Origin: Pleomorphomonas sp. PLEO
Lineage (GTDB): Bacteria; Pseudomonadota; Alphaproteobacteria; Rhizobiales; Pleomorphomonadaceae
DNA length: 64,000 bases
Direction: 5' to 3'
Assembly: GCF_041320595.1 (NCBI RefSeq)
Contig: NZ_CP166625.1
Coordinates: 1,809,501-1,873,500 of the forward strand
Shown: piece by piece, positions 57,684 to 64,000 of the stretch
Layout: every line of letters begins with the position of its first letter
How positions within the stretch are numbered: the stretch's first letter is position 1
Position numbers and translations under genes: made by a program
The notes under the pieces: model-generated
The model's input: the letters and a program-made list of their open reading frames with translations, nothing else
Told to the model about the DNA's origin: nothing
The model's database searches: none

Positions 57684-59096
57684 TCAGCTCAGCACGCGCT
57701 TCAGGAAGGGCACGCGCGACAGCACAAGGAAGTCGGCGGCCAGCACGGCGAGCAGGGTCAGGCCGGCCAGCGGGAAGGCGAAGGAGACCGCCAGAATCAC
57801 CAGCGCCGCGCCCTTGGAGAAGGGCACCTCGGCCGGCAGCGGCGGCGCGGCGAGCCGGGCGGCGCCTGAGGGACGGCGCTGCCACCACATGACCACGCCG
57901 GAGACGGCGATGAAGATCACCGTCAGGCAGAAGGCCGTGTTGAAGGCGACGTTGGCCCAGCCGAAATCGCCTTCGTGCAGGGGAATGCCGACGGCCATCG
58001 CCTTGCCGGCCAGCGAGTAATCGGCAAAGCGGATATCGGCGAGGATCTTGCCGGTGTAGCGGTCGATATGCACGGTGCGATCGTTGGTGACGTCGTGGGA
58101 ATCCTTGCTCATGGTGTCGCGCGAGATGGTCCAGACGCCGCTGTCGCCGGCCGGCAGGTTCGCCTGCATGCGACCTTCGAAGCCGAGCGAGCGGGCGGTG
58201 GCGACCACGCTGTCGAGGGTGATGGCCTCGCCCATCGGCATGGCCATGGTGCCGGCGTCCGAGCCGGACATCGGCATCGGCGTTTCCTCGAGCGCCCAGG
58301 GCACTTCCTTCTCGCCGCCGTGGTTCATCGCGGCGTGGGTGGTATCCGACAGCGGCACGTTGTCGAACTTGCCGGCCGGGAAGGTGCTCCAGGCCTGCAC
58401 GTAGCGCTCGCCCCAGATGCCGGCCCAGGACAGGCCCGACACCAGGAACAGCGCCAGGATAAGGGTGGCATAGGCGCCGATGGTCTGGTGCAGGCTTTTC
58501 CACAGCGGCCGGCGGCGGCCCCGGAGGTCGAGCTTCAGCGCGGCGGCGGCGGTGCGGCTGCCGCGCGGCCACCACAGATAGACGCCGGTGACGATCAGCA
58601 CCATGCCCAGGCTGGCGGCGATCTCGATCAGCCGGTCGCCCAGCGTGCCGATCAAGAGCGTGCCGTGGATCTTGTTGGCGATGTCGTAGAGGCCGCCGTT
58701 GCGCTGGACCTTGTGGACGACGGCGCCGGTGTAGGGATCGATCAACACGATCCAGGAATTGTCGCCCTGATCGACCCGGAAGCCGGCCACGTGGTTGGGC
58801 GCGTTTGGCGCGATGTAGGTCGAGACGGTGCCGCCCGGCACGGCGGTGGCCGCCGCGATCGCCTGCGCGCCGACGGAGACGGTGGTGGTCCCCTGGGATA
58901 TGGCGGTGTTCTCGCCGTTGCGGCCGGTGAGGGTGGCCGACCACAGCATGATCAGGCCGGTGACGGCCAGCATGATCAGGAAGGGCGCGACATAGAGGCC
59001 GGCGTAGAAGTGCCAGCGCCAGACGGTGGAATAAAAGCGGCTCGACGGGCTGCGGCCGGCGGCCGGACTGGAAAAGTCCTGTGCGAGGTCGGTCAT
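57684..59096 (-). CDS. PepSY-associated TM protein
   Basis: A 470-residue inner-membrane protein with the PepSY_TM architecture: TM1 WRWHFYAGLYVAPFLIMLAV (about 24-43), two periplasmic PepSY domains (SWIVLIDPYTGAVVHKV; TVHIDRYTGKILADIRF), and later TM helices including LHQTIGAYATLILALFLVSG. WRWH, HGTLLIG and LHQ contain His that in relatives may bind heme or shuttle electrons. A Met/His stretch (MNHGG, PMPMSGSD, TMAMPMGE) might bind copper. Members reduce ferric chelates or assist metal uptake. Operon with the upstream DUF2946 gene. ATG 59096 is preferred over 59138 by family length; neither SD is strong. Confidence 0.85.
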   Translation of the reverse strand: MTDLAQDFSSPAAGRSPSSRFYSTVWRWHFYAGLYVAPFLIMLAVTGLIMLWSATLTGRNGENTAISQGTTTVSVGAQAIAAATAVPGGTVSTYIAPNAPNHVAGFRVDQGDNSWIVLIDPYTGAVVHKVQRNGGLYDIANKIHGTLLIGTLGDRLIEIAASLGMVLIVTGVYLWWPRGSRTAAAALKLDLRGRRRPLWKSLHQTIGAYATLILALFLVSGLSWAGIWGERYVQAWSTFPAGKFDNVPLSDTTHAAMNHGGEKEVPWALEETPMPMSGSDAGTMAMPMGEAITLDSVVATARSLGFEGRMQANLPAGDSGVWTISRDTMSKDSHDVTNDRTVHIDRYTGKILADIRFADYSLAGKAMAVGIPLHEGDFGWANVAFNTAFCLTVIFIAVSGVVMWWQRRPSGAARLAAPPLPAEVPFSKGAALVILAVSFAFPLAGLTLLAVLAADFLVLSRVPFLKRVLS

Positions 59097-59204
59097 TGCG
59101 GCTGAATCCGGTATGGCCGGAGCAAGCCGCTCCGGCATGAAAAGGAAATGGATCGGGAAAGGCGGCCGAGCGCCGGGCGGCGGATGCGCCCGGATATCGC
59201 CCGG

Positions 59205-59585
59205 CTAGGCTTGAACCATGTCCCTTGGCGGCGCCCTCGGCTTGGCCGGCCATGCGGCGAGCGCGATGGCCGGCGCCGACCTGTCGGCCGGGCGCAGGGG
59301 CGCCTCGAGCGCGTGGAAGACGGGCAGCGGCGGCCGGCCCTCGTGGGCGGGAAGCAGGGCGGCGGCGTGGTGCTGGGCGCAGAGCGCGCAATCGGTCTTG
59401 TCGGCGTGGCCGGCGTCGGGCGCGCCTTGGCCCGTGCCGCCCATATCGGCCGAGCAGATGATGGTGCCGAAGGGCGTGTCGACGGCATAGCTCGCGGCGA
59501 CATGCAGCAGCGTGCCGACGAAGAACAGGTAGGCGACGACCGCCGCCAGAGCGAACCTGATCCCCGTTTTATGCCGCGCCCGCAT
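59205..59585 (-). CDS. DUF2946-type small membrane protein
   Basis: A 126-residue protein. One TM or signal helix (IRFALAAVVAYLFFVGTLLH) is followed by IICSADMGG and DKTDCALCAQHHAAALLP, the CxxC...HH pattern of DUF2946/DUF2946-like periplasmic proteins that accompany copper or heme systems. GGGGG precedes ATG 59585. It ends 108 bases before the PepSY gene and is probably co-transcribed. A metal-binding role is inferred from the Cys/His cluster. Confidence 0.75.
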   Translation of the reverse strand: MRARHKTGIRFALAAVVAYLFFVGTLLHVAASYAVDTPFGTIICSADMGGTGQGAPDAGHADKTDCALCAQHHAAALLPAHEGRPPLPVFHALEAPLRPADRSAPAIALAAWPAKPRAPPRDMVQA

Positions 59586-59759
59586 GAAAGCCCCCGCCAT
59601 CACTGATGAAAATGCCTAGCATGAGCGAAGGGCTAGGGGAAACACCCCATGGTGATCCAACCGCTCGGGCAAAACGTATCAAACGCTGTTCCCCTGGATC
59701 ACCGGCCGATACGGCGGTGCCGTGAGGGCGTAGACTGGCGGCAGCAGGGAGGACACGTC

Positions 59760-60605
59760 ATGCAGACCATCGTCATCACCGGGGCCAGCGATGGCATCGG
59801 CGCCGCCGCCGCCCGCCAGCTCAATGCCGGAGGGCATCACGTGGTGCTGGTCGGCCGCTCCAAGGCCAAGACGGAAGCGCTGGTCAAGGAGCTGAAGGCG
59901 CCGTTCTACCTCGCCGATTACGCCAAGCTCAGCGACGTCAGGCGGCTGGCCGAGGAGCTTTCCGCCTATGAGCGGATCGATGTGCTGGCCAACAATGCCG
60001 GCGTCATCATGGGGCCGCGCGCGATCACCGAGGATGGCTTTGAGGCGACCTTCCAGGTGAACCATCTCGCCGGCTTCCTGTTGACCAAACTCTTGATGGA
60101 CAAGCTGATTTCGAGCCGCGCCAAGGTGATCCAGACCTCGAGCATGGCGGCCAACGTCTGGGGCCGCAATTTCGACGTCACCGATCTCAACAACGAGCGC
60201 GGCTATTCGCCGACGGCGGCCTATGGCCGCAGCAAGCTCGAAAACATCCTGTTCACCCGCGAGCTCGACCGGCGGCACCGCGCCGACGGCATTTCGTCCG
60301 TGGCCTTCCATCCCGGCTTCGTGCGGTCGAATTTCGCCGAGGACACCACCTTCTTCATGCGCTGGTTCTATCACTCGCCGCTGCGCTTTCTCGCCACCAT
60401 CAGCCCGGAGACCAGCGCCCGCCGGCTGGTGAAGCTGATCGAGGGCACGCCGGGGAAAGATTGGCAAACGGGTGAGGTCTATTCAAAAAGCAAGCCGATG
60501 GGCGTGGCCTTCAAGGACGATGGGACGGTGGCGTGGCAGCTGTGGGAGCGCAGCGAAGCGATGGTGGCGGGCCTGACCGGAAATTCACCTGGGGCGGGCA
60601 TCTAG
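59760..60605 (+). CDS. Short-chain dehydrogenase/reductase, paralogue 2
   Basis: A 281-residue SDR: TGASDGIGAAAARQL (7-21), NNAGV, TSSMAAN and YGRSKLENILF (catalytic Ser, Tyr, Lys). It is a close paralogue of 55516-56376, with the same start and the same core, and both have GGGAGG-type SDs. The final residues (NSPGAGI) come from the left end of fold-back repeat 2, so its native C-terminus has also been exchanged for repeat sequence. Substrate unknown. Confidence 0.9.
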   Translation: MQTIVITGASDGIGAAAARQLNAGGHHVVLVGRSKAKTEALVKELKAPFYLADYAKLSDVRRLAEELSAYERIDVLANNAGVIMGPRAITEDGFEATFQVNHLAGFLLTKLLMDKLISSRAKVIQTSSMAANVWGRNFDVTDLNNERGYSPTAAYGRSKLENILFTRELDRRHRADGISSVAFHPGFVRSNFAEDTTFFMRWFYHSPLRFLATISPETSARRLVKLIEGTPGKDWQTGEVYSKSKPMGVAFKDDGTVAWQLWERSEAMVAGLTGNSPGAGI

Positions 60606-60705
60606 CTTAGTCTTCTGCGCTTGCCGTGCTCACGGACAGGAAGTCCGCTGCGCTCCGGTTCTCGAAGCCGTCGCCAGCTGCCGCACCCCAGCGAATTTCG
60701 GCTCA
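60579..60705 (+). repeat. Fold-back repeat family 2, full copy
   Basis: GGAAATTCACCTGGGGCGGG to CACCCCAGCGAATTTCGG. Terminal inverted repeats and the inner CACGGAC/GTCCG stem are intact. It overlaps the SDR stop. A lone left arm repeats at about 60728 (GGAAATTCACCTGGGG). Confidence 0.75.
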
Positions 60706-60758
60706 GGCCCTCGCGGGCGTGGACGCGGAAATTCACCTGGGGACGTTCGCGCCGCTGG

Positions 60759-61643
60759 TCAGCGCAGCAGGCCGAGCCTTGTCAGGGTGAGCCGGCATTG
60801 CTGACACAGCGGCTCGTTCTTGCCGCCGCGATAGTAGCTCAGCGCGATCACCGCGCCGTAGAGCGCCCAGGCCTTGCCGCGCAGCCAGTCGCCGTCGCTC
60901 AAATTGAGGGTTTGCCGAAACGGCTCGCGCGCCGTGGGATCGACCCATGACCATGCCGAGGCGTAGTCGGCCGCCGGGTCGCCGACCGCCGACAGGCCCC
61001 AGTCGATGACGCCGGATAGCTTGCCATGGCTGGCGATCAGATTGTCGGCCTTGAGGTCGCCATGCAGCCAGACCGGCGGCCCGGCGTGCTTTTCGGAAAC
61101 GGCCGACGTCCAAAGCGCCACGGCGGCCGGGGCGTCGATTTCATCGGCGACGGCGTCGATGGATATCAGCGTGGCGACCGACATTTCCTCAAGGGCGACG
61201 CCGCGCTGGCTGTTCTGAGGACCGGCGGCGGGTACGCCCTCGGTGGGTTTGGCGCGCAGGGCTTTCAGGAATTCGGCCAGGGCAACGGCGGCGGTGGTGG
61301 GATCGCTCAGGTTCTCCGGGCTGGCGATGTCGCCGTCCATCCAGTCGAAGATGCCGAACGGGCAGTCGATGCCGAGGTTCACACGGCCGCGATGGCGCAG
61401 GGTGGGGATGGCAAGCGGCAGGCCGGAAAGGCGGGGCAGCCAATCGAGTTCCTTCTCCAGCGCCACGGCGGCGGAGGGGCGGCGTGGAACCCGCAGGACG
61501 AGCCCGTCGCCGATGCGGAACAGGGCGTTGTCGGTGCCGGTGGAATTGACGTGGTGCAGGGGCAGGTGAGCCCATTGCGGCGTCTCATTGGCGATCAGGT
61601 CGCGGATGAGGGGCTCGGTGATGGGGAGATCGTCGATGTGCAT
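60759..61643 (-). CDS. Aminoglycoside-phosphotransferase-family kinase
   Basis: A 294-residue APH-fold phosphotransferase. The N-lobe has NALFRIGDGLVLRVPRR, the hinge IFDWMDGD, the catalytic loop VWLHGDLKADNLIASHG (Asp and Asn of HxDxxxxN), and the metal-binding VIDWGLSAVGDPAADYASAW. ATG 61643 is preferred over an upstream GTG by family length. Such enzymes phosphorylate aminoglycosides, macrolides or unrelated small molecules; I see nothing specific for drug resistance. It is transcribed alone. Confidence 0.85.
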   Translation of the reverse strand: MHIDDLPITEPLIRDLIANETPQWAHLPLHHVNSTGTDNALFRIGDGLVLRVPRRPSAAVALEKELDWLPRLSGLPLAIPTLRHRGRVNLGIDCPFGIFDWMDGDIASPENLSDPTTAAVALAEFLKALRAKPTEGVPAAGPQNSQRGVALEEMSVATLISIDAVADEIDAPAAVALWTSAVSEKHAGPPVWLHGDLKADNLIASHGKLSGVIDWGLSAVGDPAADYASAWSWVDPTAREPFRQTLNLSDGDWLRGKAWALYGAVIALSYYRGGKNEPLCQQCRLTLTRLGLLR

Positions 61644-61742
61644 CACCGAGCTATACAATGACTCGCCGGGCGTCACCAAGGGATGCTGCCCTTGGCCCTA
61701 ACATGCTGATACGGGCGGTGCGGTCTTTCAGACAAGGCTAGA

Positions 61743-61895
61743 ATTTCTGCGACACACTCGACTGAGCTGCACTGGCGCAACGACATTTCCGTCGATGGCA
61801 ATGGCGATATCCAAGCCTGTATGCTGAAGGATGGCACGCATCTCTATAACCAGTACATGGGCCTCAACAAAGCGGGTGTGGTTGCGCTCCTGTAG
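61743..61895 (+). pseudogene. Remnant of an unidentified gene
   Basis: A frame reading ELHWRNDISVDGNGDIQACM, then LKDGTHLYNQYMGLNKAGVV and a TAG at 61893-61895 looks like the real C-terminus of a protein but has no start codon or SD. The rest of 61644-62113 holds nothing I can support. It marks the shift to AT-richer DNA ahead of the DUF3800 gene. Confidence 0.45.
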
Positions 61896-62113
61896 TCGAG
61901 GGGGCTTAAAAAACGCTCTCCATCTTAGGTCCGTGTGCCTTCAATGCGTCTGGGCGCAAGAACCAATGCCTGGATGTCGCATGATACCTTGGAATGAATT
62001 CCTCTATTCCCGTTTTATCGCCCATCGGCAGGTGCTAGATGACTATGCTCTCTGTTGGTGTGTTCAATATGTGCGCTTGCATGTGGGAGCAATAGCTGCG
62101 GGGGGGGCGATTA

Positions 62114-62902
62114 GTGTTTGTCTGTTATTTGGATGATAGTGATACTGATCTCGGCAGCAACATTTGTATTGGCGGCTACTACGCTAAGCTCGAAGAATGG
62201 TTGCACTTTGAGCAGGAGGTCGCATCCGTATTTTCTTCTTTTCATGTCGAGGTTTTGAGAGGAAAAGACATTATTGATGGGAAAGGTAGCTTCAAAAATT
62301 GGAGTGCCAACCGAAAAATAGAGTTTACCGAAGCTGTTTTTACTATATTGAGTAGATGCGTAATTCAGGGGGTTTCTTCCTGCGTAGACAAGAAATGGTT
62401 TAGACGAGAAAAAGATTCTGGTAGATTAGAGTACCAAAACCTATCTGCTCTGGGCCTCGCCTTTTCGGCAACAGTTGGGTCAATCGCGTATAGGGCACCT
62501 GATGGGGGAGATCCTATTAGCGAAGGCATATCGTTTTTCATTGAAACGGGGCACAAAAGCAACGGAAACATAGAGCGGCTATTTTCAAAAATTGCTGACC
62601 CAACCGGCATCCTACCACCACACAGCTCACTGACGTTTGTCGACAAAAGAAGTTGCAGAGCTATACAGGTAGCAGACATGCTGGCATTCTTTTCCAGGAA
62701 AGAAATAAATCGCGTAAATCCAAATATTCGCCCAAGAAGGGCCTCGTTTGATCACCCTATTTTCAAGGCAATGAAGCAAGGAATCCGTTATAGATTTAAT
62801 CATTTGTGGGATAAACCTGGTCAGTTCGATCTGGACTGGGAAGAATTGACCGATGATAGACTCAGTCAGAGTGCCATTGTTATGTTGCCAAAACATCTGT
62901 GA
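62114..62902 (+). CDS. DUF3800-domain protein
   Basis: A 262-residue protein of the DUF3800 family, an RNase H-like fold frequent in mobile and defence islands. VCYLDDSDTD (3-12) has the N-terminal acidic motif, VLRGKDII follows, and FVDKRSCRAIQVADMLAFFS (about 177-196) is the conserved C-terminal segment with the Asp. The start is GTG after a run of G. It is much AT-richer than the deformylase next to it, a sign of transfer. Possibly a nuclease; function unproven. Confidence 0.78.
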   Translation: MFVCYLDDSDTDLGSNICIGGYYAKLEEWLHFEQEVASVFSSFHVEVLRGKDIIDGKGSFKNWSANRKIEFTEAVFTILSRCVIQGVSSCVDKKWFRREKDSGRLEYQNLSALGLAFSATVGSIAYRAPDGGDPISEGISFFIETGHKSNGNIERLFSKIADPTGILPPHSSLTFVDKRSCRAIQVADMLAFFSRKEINRVNPNIRPRRASFDHPIFKAMKQGIRYRFNHLWDKPGQFDLDWEELTDDRLSQSAIVMLPKHL

Positions 62903-62962
62903 ACGCCAGAAAAATTGATGTACGTGCCGTCCAGGAGAGTGATTCCATCGATACGGTCGATG

Positions 62963-63010
62963 ATCGCTGGTCGTATCAGGCTCCCCGCGTTCCCGGTGTG
63001 GGATATCTAC
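62963..63010 (+). repeat. REP-like element, tail only
   Basis: GGTCGTATCAGGCTCCCCGC and GGATATCTACCACTCGCC resemble the right tail and left tail of repeat family 1 without the hairpin arms. Confidence 0.4.
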
Positions 63011-63096
63011 CACTCGCCTTAAGGTAGTCGGTTTCCCCTGTGGTGTCCGATGGTTTTCTCGGTCAGAATGGGCGGGAATGACGCGATGTTCTAGGG

Positions 63097-63714
63097 ATGA
63101 CGACCATGGGCAGGTTTGATGAGAACTTTCCTTTCGGGGAGGCGCGGGTATCGATCGTCACTGGCAGCCGGACGACGTTGCAGATCGAGGAGTCGATCCT
63201 GCGCATGGTGGCCAAGCCGGTGCCCGAGGAGATGTTCGGATCGGAGACGCTGCACCGCCTCGTCGAGGAAATGTGGATGTGCATGATCGACGCGGGCGGC
63301 GTCGGCATCGCGGCGCCGCAGGTGGGCATCGCCTGGCGGCTGTTCATCGGCGCGGCCAGCAACATTCTGCCCTCGACGGTGTTCGTCAATCCGGAGGTGG
63401 AGTTTCACGGTGCCGCCGATGTGCTTGGCGAGGAAGGCTGCCTCAGCGTTCCCGGCTGGCGATCGGCCAAAGTGCTGCGCCATCCCAAGGTGACGGTGCG
63501 CTACCGCGATATGGACGGCGGGGCGCACGAGGAGACCTTCGAGGGGCTGGCGGCCCGCGTCATCCAGCACGAAAACGACCATCTCAACGGCAAGCTGTTC
63601 ATCGATATCGATGCCAGCCCGGATGTCGACGATCCCCTGCGGCGGCGGGCGCTGAGGGCGATGGCCGAGATGGAGGCGAGGGCGAAGGCGGTGGCGGAAG
63701 GCGAGCGCGTTTAG
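63097..63714 (+). CDS. def: Peptide deformylase
   Basis: A 205-residue iron/zinc enzyme that removes formyl from the N-terminal Met of new proteins. The three motifs are complete: GGVGIAAPQVG (about 66-76), EGCLSVPG (109-116; Cys metal ligand) and QHENDHLNGKLF (155-166; two His and the catalytic Glu). The start may be ATG 63106, which has AGGG at better spacing. It is longer than most deformylases at the N-terminus, and its gene is not beside fmt, so it may be a second copy. Its stop overlaps that of the convergent VOC gene. Confidence 0.92.
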   Translation: MTTMGRFDENFPFGEARVSIVTGSRTTLQIEESILRMVAKPVPEEMFGSETLHRLVEEMWMCMIDAGGVGIAAPQVGIAWRLFIGAASNILPSTVFVNPEVEFHGAADVLGEEGCLSVPGWRSAKVLRHPKVTVRYRDMDGGAHEETFEGLAARVIQHENDHLNGKLFIDIDASPDVDDPLRRRALRAMAEMEARAKAVAEGERV

Positions 63715-64000
63715 CGCGACCCGAAACGCTGTCTCGCGGCCTCGGTCGCGGGCATATAGAGCGACACCGCCGTGCCCTCGGGATCGCGGAACTGGAAGGT
63801 CTTGTTGCCCCAGGGCATGATCTTCAAGTCGTGAACCAGCGCCACCTTGTCTTTCAGGCGGGCGTAGTCGGCATCGACGTCGGCCACCTGGAACTCCAAA
63901 ATGGCGGTGCGATTGTGGCCCGGTTCGGCGGCGCCCTCCTGCCACAGGCCGACCGTCTCAGCGGCGCCGATGGCCAGCGTGCCGGCCGGCGTGACGATCT
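63711..64000 (-). CDS. VOC/glyoxalase-fold protein (5' end outside the window)
   Basis: The last 95 codons of a gene that begins beyond the window. The frame reads IVTPAGTLAIGAAETVGLWQ at its visible start, then NRTAILEFQVADVDADYARL and FRDPEGTAVSLYMPATEAAR, the pattern of a glyoxalase/bleomycin-resistance (VOC) fold, with the Glu of LEF and of DPEG at metal-ligand sites. The stop overlaps that of the deformylase gene on the other strand. Substrate unknown. Confidence 0.8.
   Translation of the reverse strand, partial: IVTPAGTLAIGAAETVGLWQEGAAEPGHNRTAILEFQVADVDADYARLKDKVALVHDLKIMPWGNKTFQFRDPEGTAVSLYMPATEAARQRFGSR

Noticed and set aside
59651..59703. GGTGATCC...GGATCACC inverted repeat upstream of SDR paralogue 2
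   Set aside because: Eight-base arms 37 bases apart, with no dedicated regulator and no counterpart at the other SDR; too weak to call.

Overview
The window looks like chromosomal DNA of a GC-rich alphaproteobacterium, most likely of the order Hyphomicrobiales (Rhizobiales); the genus cannot be fixed from the sequence. Pointers are an IalB-family secreted protein, an Omp25/Omp31-type beta-barrel, RIME-like intergenic palindromes of the kind known from rhizobia, and LexA boxes of the alphaproteobacterial GTTC-N7-GTTC form. There are no rRNA or tRNA genes. Most genes are accessory or environmental functions, with very little core metabolism (folC, def).

Layout. 1-19 kb: a FloR-like phenicol exporter, a DUF2278/lamin-tail plus phospholipase-D-like pair, an IalB protein, a 1737-residue autotransporter, an HxlR regulator divergent from a nitroreductase, a NIPSNAP protein, a TetR regulator divergent from a large FAD oxidoreductase with two strong operators, an IS481-type insertion sequence and a frameshifted porin. 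19.7-23.4 kb: an AT-richer island with three overlapping genes (unknown protein, HELGH metalloprotein, dCTP-deaminase-like enzyme) facing a two-gene unit (two-TM GAF-like protein and a small protein), a candidate defence module. 24-29.6 kb: an RND efflux pump (adaptor plus permease) divergent from its probable TetR repressor, with two operators. 29.7-34.6 kb: a restriction-modification-like operon (ribbon-helix-helix-like protein, N6-adenine methylase, PD-(D/E)xK nuclease) whose promoter contains a LexA box; the same 15-mer precedes the facing gene at the other end. 35-44 kb: antitoxin-like HTH gene, LysR regulator with hydrolase and reductase genes, folC, TetR/DinB, GFA-family and glycosidase-like genes. 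44-57 kb: a region dense in repeats and gene fragments with truncated RhuM, HipBA, a ClC channel, a chemoreceptor and an IS110 element. 57-64 kb: PepSY/DUF2946 pair, a second SDR paralogue, a phosphotransferase, DUF3800, peptide deformylase and the end of a VOC-fold protein.

The most informative single element is the IS110 insertion (about 52116-53327). Its 5' non-coding segment reads as a bridge RNA: two internal loops carry guides matching both halves of the target (a REP-like hairpin) and both ends of the element, and joining the ends would create a TTGATT-17-TAAGAT promoter.

Three interspersed repeat families shape the window: (1) a roughly 150-220 bp double-hairpin REP-like element with compensatory stem changes, at least nine copies or parts; (2) a roughly 130 bp fold-back element; (3) RIME-like palindromes. 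Repeats or IS ends supply the C-terminal codons of several proteins, and four short gene fragments lie among or near them, which suggests repeat-associated recombination.
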